DNA of 64,000 nucleotides, taken from the IMG/VR virus record IMGVR_UViG_3300042870_001427, positions 36,147-100,146 of that record; one strand, 5' to 3'. How positions within the stretch are numbered: position 1 is the stretch's first letter; each line of letters opens with the position of its first letter. Below, piece after piece: positions 8,290 through 12,282 of the stretch. This stretch comes from a virus. The notes under the pieces were generated by a model. The model ran no database searches. It had not been told where the DNA came from and worked only from the letters and a program-made list of their open reading frames with translations. Both the position numbers and the translations under genes were made by a program.

Positions 8290-8775
8290 ATGATAGCAAC
8301 TGATAAATTGATGACCAAGCTCGATTTGAGTAAGGGAATGTCTGTTAACCGTGCCATTGTACAAACCAGTGAGTACATCGATAGTCAATCTGATCCCCTA
8401 AAGGTTTCAAATTCTATCCTTAAGACTCTAGGTATGTCAGGGTTCAGTTATACAGAGCCTTCACAGGCAAAGATCATGGCTTTGGCCTCGATTGAGCAGG
8501 TGTTGTTGATGGAGGTATTTGATCCTAGTAAGGCTGAAGAAATAGCTATTACAAAGTTCGAACGTATCCTAAAGAGAATGCCTTATGCAGTCAAGGGTAC
8601 AGCGGTATCAAAGGCTCGTAAAGGCTCAAAGAGAGAGGTTGCTCGTCAGATCTACTTAGAGAATAAGGGAAAAGACGAGAAGGAAATAATTGCAATAGTT
8701 TCCAAAGAAATGGAAGTAACTTTGCAAAACGCGTATACATACATATATCTAGTTAAGAAAGACTTAAAGTCGTAA
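8290..8775 (+). CDS. Hypothetical early protein with DNA-binding-like C-terminal module
   Basis: A 161-residue protein of unrecognised family. The C-terminal 45 residues (from REVARQIYLEN to YLVKKDL) alternate helices in a pattern like the N-terminal half of the protein at 18112, suggesting a shared HTH-like module. It has a near-consensus promoter 25 bases upstream and another promoter right after its stop, so it is an isolated, strongly expressed early gene. AAGGA precedes the ATG. Confidence 0.65.
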   Translation: MIATDKLMTKLDLSKGMSVNRAIVQTSEYIDSQSDPLKVSNSILKTLGMSGFSYTEPSQAKIMALASIEQVLLMEVFDPSKAEEIAITKFERILKRMPYAVKGTAVSKARKGSKREVARQIYLENKGKDEKEIIAIVSKEMEVTLQNAYTYIYLVKKDLKS

Positions 8776-8780
8776 GATAG

Positions 8781-8809
8781 TTGACTTTATTAGCTACATA
8801 TAGTATAAT
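8781..8809 (+). promoter_or_regulatory. Strong sigma70-type promoter before the RNA island
   Basis: TTGACT (8781-8786), 17-bp spacer, TATAAT (8804-8809). Transcription would start near 8816, run through the 8915-8988 switch-like structure and, on read-through, into the tRNA array. Confidence 0.88.
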
Positions 8810-8914
8810 ACAAACATGTTAAGGATAAAAGGTATAAATGCTCAGTTGTAATCAACGATCAGAATCAATTAATTGGAATCATCTATCCGATGAGGCCGGT
8901 TATCCTTTTATCTC

Positions 8915-8988
8915 GGGGTCTTGTAAGTTGTAATCGTACAGCTTATCCCAACAAGACCCCAGGCCTAAACACCCTGGGGTTCTTTTTT
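8915..8988 (+). promoter_or_regulatory. Attenuator-like mutually exclusive hairpins ahead of the tRNA array
   Basis: GGGGTCTTGT (8915-8924) is perfectly complementary to ACAAGACCCC (8951-8960), with an inner stem TGTA/TACA. The second arm overlaps ACCCCAGG (8956-8963), which instead pairs with CCTGGGGT (8973-8980) and is followed by TCTTTTTT. The two structures cannot form together, so this is an antiterminator/terminator layout about 100 bases downstream of the promoter. A short in-frame ORF may precede it, but I do not rely on that. It could also be a free-standing small RNA. Confidence 0.7.
8956..8988 (+). terminator. Intrinsic terminator before tRNA-Glu
   Basis: 8-bp stem ACCCCAGG/CCTGGGGT with a 9-base loop and a T-rich tail (8981-8988). 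It lies between the promoter at 8781 and the first tRNA of the island. Confidence 0.85.
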
Positions 8989-9015
8989 GCTCTTTTAAAA
9001 TTTAAGCAGGTATTT

Positions 9016-9090
9016 GCACCTATCGTCTATCGGTTAGGACGCTGCCCTTTCAAGGCGGAAAGAGGAGTTCGATTCTCCTTAGGTGTACCA
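9016..9090 (+). tRNA. tRNA-Glu (UUC)
   Basis: Acceptor GCACCTA/TAGGTGT, anticodon loop CTTTCAA, T-arm with TTCGATT, encoded CCA. First tRNA of the island. Confidence 0.95.
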
Positions 9091-9200
9091 TATTAGAATA
9101 CATTTCAGGTTGAGTTAGATTCGCGGTCTAACTATTTGGGAAGAAAGACGGTGGAGATATCTGCCAAACACTTCTAAGATACGAAGTGTGTTCTAATATG
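9089..9200 (+). ncRNA. S1: long-stem structured element between tRNAs
   Basis: CATATTAGAATACATTTC (9089-9106) pairs along its full 18 bases with 9183-9200, with two G-U pairs when read as RNA. It encloses a TTAGA/TCTAA hairpin and a GGTGGA/TCTGCC hairpin. The stem starts within the CCA of tRNA-Glu. One of four such elements in the island. Function unknown; it could be a processing (RNase III-type) structure or a stable RNA. Confidence 0.6.
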
Positions 9201-9205
9201 ATAAT

Positions 9206-9281
9206 GTAGGTGTGACCCGAAAGGCTAGGGAGCAGATTGCAAATCTGTTATATGCAGGTTCAACTCCTGTCACCTACTCCA
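9206..9281 (+). tRNA. tRNA-Cys (GCA)
   Basis: Acceptor GTAGGTG/CACCTAC, anticodon loop TTGCAAA, T-loop TTCAACT, encoded CCA. Confidence 0.94.
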
Positions 9282-9286
9282 GATAC

Positions 9287-9379
9287 GGAGCAATTGATGC
9301 TAAGGCGTGTGCATCGGCGGACTGTAAATCCGTCCCCTCGTGGTAAACATTCTTGGTTCGACTCCAAGTTGCTCCACCA
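9287..9379 (+). tRNA. tRNA-Tyr (GUA)
   Basis: Acceptor GGAGCAA/TTGCTCC, anticodon loop CTGTAAA, long variable arm as expected for a class II tRNA, encoded CCA. 93 nt. Confidence 0.94.
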
Positions 9380-9384
9380 AATTT

Positions 9385-9460
9385 GGTCTTAAAGTGTTTA
9401 TGGACGCACGCTAGCTTGTCACGCTAGAAGAGTGGAGATCGTTACTCCCTAAGACCGCCA
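9385..9460 (+). tRNA. tRNA-Asp (GUC)
   Basis: Acceptor GGTCTTA/TAAGACC, anticodon stem CTAGC/GCTAG with loop TTGTCAC, discriminator G. The T-loop is ATCGTTA rather than TTCGANT, an unusual 54/58 swap shared with tRNA-Ile and tRNA-Val(UAC) here. Confidence 0.92.
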
Positions 9461-9466
9461 AGTTTT

Positions 9467-9540
9467 ACCCCGTTAGCTCAAAGGTAGAGCACCCGGCTGA
9501 TAACCGGGAGACAGAGGATCGTTACCTCTACAGGGTACCA
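9467..9540 (+). tRNA. tRNA-Ile (GAU)
   Basis: Acceptor ACCCCGT/ACAGGGT with one mismatch, anticodon CCCGG-CTGATAA-CCGGG, T-loop ATCGTTA (unusual), encoded CCA. Confidence 0.92.
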
Positions 9541-9546
9541 AGTTTT

Positions 9547-9616
9547 AGAGTAGGTTCAGCAACACTAAAGACTACCAAAATGTTAATTTGTCTTAGTCGA
9601 CAAAACTACTCTGTTG
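9547..9616 (+). ncRNA. E1: E-family small structured RNA element
   Basis: Closing stem AGAGTAG (9547-9553)/CTACTCT (9606-9612), followed inside by GTTCAGCAA and outside by GTTG. The interior folds as one hairpin CTAAAGAC/GTCTTAG and ends with GACAAAA before the 3' stem strand. It fills the gap between tRNA-Ile and tRNA-Leu. See E2-E8 for the covarying stem. Not a tRNA; no U-run terminator follows it. Confidence 0.7.
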
Positions 9617-9620
9617 TATT

Positions 9621-9697
9621 GCCCTGGTGACGGAATAGGTATACGTACTGGTCTTAGAAACCAGGTTCTGAGAGTTCGAGTCTCTCCTAGGGCACCA
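9621..9697 (+). tRNA. tRNA-Leu (UAG), short variable loop
   Basis: Acceptor GCCCTGG/CTAGGGC, anticodon CTGGT-CTTAGAA-ACCAG, T-arm GAGAG-TTCGAGT-CTCTC, discriminator A and CCA. Only about 4-5 bases separate the anticodon and T stems, whereas bacterial tRNA-Leu normally has a long variable arm; compare tRNA-Leu(UAA) at 17652, which has one. Confidence 0.9.
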
Positions 9698-9747
9698 AAA
9701 CTCGCCTTGACTTATGGCGTATAATAGGAAAAGTAGTAAGTCAATCT

Positions 9748-9822
9748 GGGCTGTTAGTGATAATGGTAGCACGGGGGCTTTGCACGTCTCAGGTAAGAGT
9801 TCGATTCTCTTACGGTCCACCA
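9748..9822 (+). tRNA. tRNA-Ala (UGC)
   Basis: Acceptor GGGCTGT/ACGGTCC with two G-U pairs, anticodon loop TTTGCAC, T-loop TTCGATT, encoded CCA. The 50 bases before it hold a CGCC/GGCG hairpin and a TATAAT without a usable -35. Confidence 0.9.
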
Positions 9823-9828
9823 GAATTT

Positions 9829-9903
9829 GGGTCCTTAGTAAAATGAATATTACACAACGCTACGAACGTTGAGGTGGGAGTTTGATTCTCTCAGGACCCT
9901 CCA
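9829..9903 (+). tRNA. tRNA-Arg (ACG) with aberrant D- and T-loops
   Basis: Acceptor GGGTCCT/AGGACCC, anticodon CAACG-CTACGAA-CGTTG, encoded CCA. The D-loop (AATGAATA between GTAA and TTAC) lacks the conserved GG, and the T-loop is TTTGATT, so the usual G19-C56 tertiary pair cannot form. Confidence 0.88.
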
Positions 9904-9910
9904 ATTTTAT

Positions 9911-9984
9911 GCAGGTAAGCCCGAGGTGGGACGCCAGCCTTCCAAGCTGTGCTGAGTGGAGTTCGATTCTCCCTACCTGCTCCA
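9911..9984 (+). tRNA. tRNA-Gly (UCC)
   Basis: Acceptor GCAGGTA/TACCTGC, anticodon loop CTTCCAA, T-loop TTCGATT, discriminator T and CCA. Confidence 0.93.
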
Positions 9985-9990
9985 TGTTTT

Positions 9991-10054
9991 AGGATAGTTA
10001 CAGCAAACTTAAAGCTAAACTTATGGTTGTCTAGCGACAAAAGCTATCCTGTTG
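9991..10054 (+). ncRNA. E2: E-family small structured RNA element
   Basis: Closing stem AGGATAG (9991-9997)/CTATCCT (10044-10050), then TTACAGCAA inside and GTTG outside. One inner hairpin GCTA/TAGC and GACAAAA before the 3' strand, as in E1. Six T follow the GTTG, so this copy could also stop transcription. It lies between tRNA-Gly and tRNA-Pro. Confidence 0.72.
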
Positions 10055-10060
10055 TTTTTT

Positions 10061-10136
10061 CTCCGTAAAGTGTTACCAGGTAGCATCCGTGATTTGGGGT
10101 CATGTGGTCTAGGTTCGAATCCTAGTACGGAGACCA
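10061..10136 (+). tRNA. tRNA-Pro (UGG)
   Basis: Acceptor CTCCGTA/TACGGAG, anticodon CGTGA-TTTGGGG-TCATG, T-loop TTCGAAT, encoded CCA. Confidence 0.93.
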
Positions 10137-10470
10137 AGTTTTGTCATAGTGTAATGAGAATGCATGGGATCGCCACATAAGTCTATGCCGAAAGGCAACA
10201 CTAGTATTCTAGTGCAATAGCGGTGGAACAAGGTTCAGGTGTGGTAAAAACCCACAACGACAATCAAGTTTTGTAAGTGTCAGCAAGAAAAAGACACTAA
10301 ATTGAGTAGATGGCCATCCAAAGATTTAGTAGAGCACAGGCGGCGTGATTCCGTGCAAAACTAAGAATCTGTGGTTGAGTATCCCAAGTGACGTACCGAG
10401 TCCCGCTCGAGCTTGTTACACGGGTGAATGGTTGCTATAACGATGGGGCAACTACTTACAAATTCATTGT
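10137..10470 (+). other. 334-base spacer with dense RNA secondary structure
   Basis: No tRNA and no convincing gene. First part (10140-10262) is bounded by TTGTC/GACAA and holds TGCC-GAAA-GGCA (a GNRA-capped hairpin) and CACTAG/CTAGTG. Second part starts with AGTGTC/GACACT enclosing AGCAAG (faintly like the E motif), then a long hairpin between AGATT-TAGT and ACTA-AATCT containing GCAC/GTGC, and a TGAAT...ATTCA domain with TTGC/GCAA. Likely one or two structured RNAs of unknown class. Confidence 0.5.
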
Positions 10471-10544
10471 TGGGGTATTGTGTAGTGGTAGCACACCGGT
10501 CTTTGAAGCCGTTAGTAGTAGTTCGATTCTACTTACCCCTGCCA
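10471..10544 (+). tRNA. tRNA-Gln (UUG)
   Basis: Acceptor TGGGGTA/TACCCCT (open first pair, typical of tRNA-Gln), anticodon loop CTTTGAA, discriminator G, encoded CCA. Confidence 0.9.
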
Positions 10545-10567
10545 GTTTTTTAAAAGGAGAGCCTGTT

Positions 10568-10699
10568 ATGGCTAGTGTCAAGAAGGGGACGTTAACTCGT
10601 CCACCACAATGGTGGAAACACCTAAGAGAGTATAAGAAGTTTTTCTGGAAATCAGAAAGACAGGCTTATAAGAAAGAAATTAGCGGGGGTATAACTTAA
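10568..10699 (+). CDS. 43-residue basic protein ending inside tRNA-Lys
   Basis: Starts at ATG 10568 with AAGGAG at good spacing; reads MASVKKGTLTRPPQWWKHL then a Lys/Arg/aromatic-rich helix. The last 15 bases and stop codon lie within the 5' end of tRNA-Lys. Tryptophan-lysine-rich small proteins of this type occur in phage tRNA regions, but I cannot name a function. A longer upstream reading frame exists but runs through tRNA-Gln and lacks a ribosome binding site. Confidence 0.7.
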   Translation: MASVKKGTLTRPPQWWKHLREYKKFFWKSERQAYKKEISGGIT

Positions 10700-10759
10700 C
10701 GGCTAAAGTAGTAGGCTTTTAACCTATTAATCAGAGTTCGATTCTCTGTACCCCTACCA
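10685..10759 (+). tRNA. tRNA-Lys (UUU)
   Basis: Acceptor GGGGGTA/TACCCCT, anticodon loop CTTTTAA, T-loop TTCGATT, encoded CCA. Its 5' end is overlapped by a coding sequence. Confidence 0.93.
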
Positions 10760-10849
10760 TATAAAAACACATTCAACTAATGACACGGGTGGTAGCTGTG
10801 TATCTTAGTGGGCTAACGAACTACTACGCCTGAGTGTGTTTTTATATGG
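10757..10849 (+). ncRNA. S2: long-stem structured element
   Basis: 10757-10775 pairs along all 19 bases with 10831-10849 (some G-U). The 5' arm begins with the CCA of tRNA-Lys and the 3' arm ends TATATGG, so the tRNA 3' end would be buried in the helix. Inside are GTGGTAG/CTACTAC and the hairpin TTAG-TGGG-CTAA. Confidence 0.62.
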
Positions 10850-10852
10850 TTT

Positions 10853-10933
10853 ACGCATTATTAGTAACGCATGAGCAGGTTACTAACTTCCGCTGGTTAC
10901 GTCTAGACCGTAAGTGAGTGAAGGATAATGCGT
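10853..10933 (+). ncRNA. S3: structured element adjoining S2
   Basis: ACGCATTAT (10853-10861) pairs with ATAATGCGT (10925-10933). Inside is a perfect 8-bp hairpin TTAGTAAC/GTTACTAA and a TTACG/CGTAA hairpin flanked by CTTC/GAAG. A second TATATGG (10937-10943) follows and could pair alternatively with the CCATATA at 10757, enclosing S2 and S3 together. Confidence 0.58.
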
Positions 10934-10948
10934 TCCTATATGGTTTAT

Positions 10949-11023
10949 GTGGTTGTTAGTTTAGTGGTAAAACCGCGGGTTGTGATTCCGCTATCACGGG
11001 TTCGATTCCCGTACATCCACCCA
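10949..11023 (+). tRNA. tRNA-His (GUG)
   Basis: G at -1 opposite C73, acceptor TGGTTGT/ACATCCA with one T-T mismatch, anticodon loop TTGTGAT, T-arm ACGGG-TTCGATT-CCCGT, encoded CCA. Confidence 0.9.
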
Positions 11024-11028
11024 AATTA

Positions 11029-11103
11029 GGATGATTAGCTCAGTGGTAGAGCACCGCCTTGACATGGCGTAGGTCAGTAGTTCGAATCCACTATCATCCA
11101 CCA
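11029..11103 (+). tRNA. tRNA-Val (GAC)
   Basis: Acceptor GGATGAT/ATCATCC, D-arm GCTC/GAGC, anticodon loop TTGACAT, T-loop TTCGAAT, encoded CCA. Confidence 0.94.
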
Positions 11104-11107
11104 ATAT

Positions 11108-11183
11108 GCCAGGATAGCTCAGTCGGTAGAGCAGTAGACTGAAAATCTATGTGTGGGCGGTTCGATCCCGTCTCCTGGTACCA
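11108..11183 (+). tRNA. tRNA-Phe (GAA)
   Basis: Acceptor GCCAGGA/TCCTGGT, D-arm GCTC/GAGC, anticodon loop CTGAAAA, T-loop TTCGATC, encoded CCA. Confidence 0.94.
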
Positions 11184-11189
11184 AGTTTT

Positions 11190-11285
11190 AGGATAGTTAC
11201 AGCAAACAATACTAGTCAATGGTTGACACTTTGCCTTCTAAGCAAACTTTGCCGGTTCGAATCCGGTAGTTAATCTATCCTGTTG
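11190..11285 (+). ncRNA. E3: E-family element enclosing a tRNA-Arg-like body
   Basis: Closing stem AGGATAG (11190-11196)/CTATCCT (11275-11281), TTACAGCAA inside, GTTG outside. The interior has a D-arm-like hairpin GTCAA/TTGAC, an anticodon-like arm TTTGC-CTTCTAA-GCAAA (would read UCU) and a T-arm GCCGG-TTCGAAT-CCGGT, but only a 4-bp acceptor remnant ACTA/TAGT and no CCA. It is therefore a tRNA-like module held in the E scaffold rather than a functional tRNA. Confidence 0.72.
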
Positions 11286-11290
11286 TATAT

Positions 11291-11367
11291 ACCCAAGTGA
11301 CGGAATTGGTATACGTACTTGTCTCAAAAGCAAGGTTATGTGGGCTCGAATCCCACCTTGGGTACCA
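11291..11367 (+). tRNA. tRNA-Leu (CAA), short variable loop
   Basis: Acceptor ACCCAAG/CTTGGGT, anticodon loop CTCAAAA, T-arm GTGGG-CTCGAAT-CCCAC, A73 and CCA. The variable region is about 5 bases, as in tRNA-Leu(UAG) at 9621. Confidence 0.9.
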
Positions 11368-11510
11368 TAGATAAACATACTTCAAAACCCCGGAACCGAC
11401 TGTAAAGTAGATGTACACGAAACACAGAAGGCAACGTAGTAGATACGGTAAGATCCGCAAGGGTGGGGTAGTCGCTTGTGAAAGCCAAGGCGAAGTATGT
11501 TTTTCTATGG
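11365..11510 (+). ncRNA. S4: long-stem structured element
   Basis: 11365-11383 pairs with 11492-11510 over 19 bases with a single mismatch. The 5' arm starts with the CCA of tRNA-Leu and the 3' arm ends CTATGG. The 108-base interior contains CCCC/GGGG and CGACT/AGTCG pairings. Largest of the S elements. Confidence 0.6.
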
Positions 11511-11528
11511 TTAGTATTATCATATTAT

Positions 11529-11602
11529 ATCTCGCTGGTGTAATGGCAGCATAGCGGTCTCCAAAACCGTTGGTTGGGGTTCGAGTCCCTAGCGGGGTGC
11601 CA
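11529..11602 (+). tRNA. tRNA-Trp (CCA), copy 1
   Basis: Acceptor ATCTCGC/GCGGGGT, anticodon CGGT-CTCCAAA-ACCG, T-loop TTCGAGT, discriminator G, encoded CCA. A second tRNA-Trp is at 15964. Confidence 0.92.
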
Positions 11603-11607
11603 AATAA

Positions 11608-11697
11608 GGAAGTGTGGCAGAGTCCGGTTTATTGCTACAGTCTTGAAAACTGTCGGTCCGAAAGGGTCCGTGAGTTCGAATCTCACCGCTTCCACCA
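11608..11697 (+). tRNA. tRNA-Ser (UGA)
   Basis: Acceptor GGAAGTG/CGCTTCC, anticodon ACAGT-CTTGAAA-ACTGT, long variable arm GGTCC/GGGTCC, encoded CCA. Confidence 0.94.
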
Positions 11698-11703
11698 TAT
11701 CAG

Positions 11704-11732
11704 TTGCAATTATTTCAGTAATATGTTATAAT
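11704..11732 (+). promoter_or_regulatory. Sigma70-type promoter for E4-E8 and the Ro-like gene
   Basis: TTGCAA (11704-11709), 17-bp spacer, TATAAT (11727-11732). It sits just after tRNA-Ser and starts a unit holding five E elements and then the Ro60-like gene, with no terminator visible in between except possible weak T-runs. Confidence 0.8.
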
Positions 11733-11751
11733 TGGAACATGTTAAGAATTT

Positions 11752-11900
11752 AGAGTAGTTACAGCAGCAAAAAAAACATGATTAGTCGCTAGCTGATACT
11801 TGCTGGAGCTTTATTGCTTTGAAGGTAGGTATCGTAAGGCAAGGCGACGAGGTGAGTTATATTTTTCACTGTAATAAAAAAATAAAAAGCTACTCTGCGG
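11752..11900 (+). ncRNA. E4: largest E-family element
   Basis: Closing stem AGAGTAG (11752-11758)/CTACTCT (11890-11896) with TTACAGCAG inside; the outer motif is GCGG rather than GTTG. The interior has nested pairings GTCGC/GCGAC and GATAC/GTATC, an AGC/GCT hairpin and a GTGA/TCAC hairpin before an A-rich stretch. First element after the promoter at 11704. Confidence 0.65.
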
Positions 11901-11905
11901 ATATT

Positions 11906-11972
11906 AGGTTAGGTTCAGCAAATAAAATGCATCAAACTTGTAATTTGAAAAAGCAAAAAAACTAACCTGTTG
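11906..11972 (+). ncRNA. E5: E-family small structured RNA element
   Basis: Closing stem AGGTTAG (11906-11912)/CTAACCT (11962-11968), GTTCAGCAA inside and GTTG outside. Inner hairpin CAAA/TTTG within GC...GC, then an A-run. 67 nt. Confidence 0.7.
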
Positions 11973-11977
11973 ATTTT

Positions 11978-12088
11978 AGGATACTTACAGCAAATTACAA
12001 CTCACGTTGTGTAGGTGGTTCGATCCCATCATTTCGCGTTAGCGAGATTAGCTCATCTGGTAGAGCAAACGAAAAGAGTATCCTGTTG
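11978..12088 (+). ncRNA. E6: E-family element enclosing a circularly permuted tRNA-like fold
   Basis: Closing stem AGGATAC (11978-11984)/GTATCCT (12078-12084), TTACAGCAA inside and GTTG outside. In order inside: CGTTG (anticodon-stem-like 3' arm), T-arm GGTGG-TTCGATC-CCATC (12014-12030), acceptor 3' strand ATTTCGC (12031-12037), a GTTA cap, acceptor 5' strand GCGAGAT (12042-12048), D-arm GCTC-ATCTGGTA-GAGC (12051-12066), then AACG which pairs back to CGTT. This is tRNA order reversed around a capped acceptor stem, as in tRNA-mimicking bacterial Y RNAs. There is no CCA and no intact anticodon. Confidence 0.78.
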
Positions 12089-12093
12089 TTTTT

Positions 12094-12200
12094 AGATTGG
12101 GTTCTGCAATAAAAAAATTAATCACCAGAGGCCTCGGCCTCACCAAAAACCCCGAATCTGGGTGGATTGCCTGATAGCACCAATGATGACCAATCTGTTG
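12094..12200 (+). ncRNA. E7: E-family small structured RNA element
   Basis: Closing stem AGATTGG (12094-12100)/CCAATCT (12190-12196). The inner motif is GTTCTGCAA, one base different from the others; GTTG follows outside. The interior includes GAGGCC/GGCCTC and further G/C-rich pairings. Confidence 0.66.
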
Positions 12201-12205
12201 TTTTT

Positions 12206-12264
12206 AGGTTGATTTCAGCAATCAAAAAACTTTACTGGAAATAAAGCAAAAGTTCAACCTGTTG
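12206..12264 (+). ncRNA. E8: E-family element abutting the Ro-like gene
   Basis: Closing stem AGGTTGA (12206-12212)/TCAACCT (12254-12260), TTTCAGCAA inside and GTTG (12261-12264) outside. Single inner hairpin CTTTA/TAAAG. Its end is 18 bases before the ATG of the Ro-like gene, just ahead of the AAGGAG ribosome binding site. Confidence 0.7.
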
Positions 12265-12282
12265 ATAAAAAAGGAGTTTATA

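Noticed and set aside
8890-9096. 68-codon ORF across the attenuator and tRNA-Glu
   Set aside because: It runs through the terminator and the whole tRNA, with no ribosome binding site or protein-like pattern.
9708-9725. TTGACT followed by TATAAT before tRNA-Ala
   Set aside because: Only 7 bases separate the two hexamers; with a 17-bp spacer the -35 position reads CCAAAA, so no promoter is called.
9991-10054. CAGC/GTTG pseudoknot in E elements
   Set aside because: The GTTG directly follows the 7-bp stem with no linker, so pairing with CAGC inside the same stem is sterically unlikely; the motifs may instead be protein-binding or intermolecular.
10388-10567. N-terminal extension of the 43-residue protein
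   Set aside because: The longer frame reads through tRNA-Gln and structured spacer and lacks a ribosome binding site, while ATG 10568 has AAGGAG at good spacing.
9547-12264. E elements as ordinary intrinsic terminators
   Set aside because: Most lack a run of six or more T directly after the stem, they carry conserved flanking motifs unrelated to termination, and several lie mid-operon.
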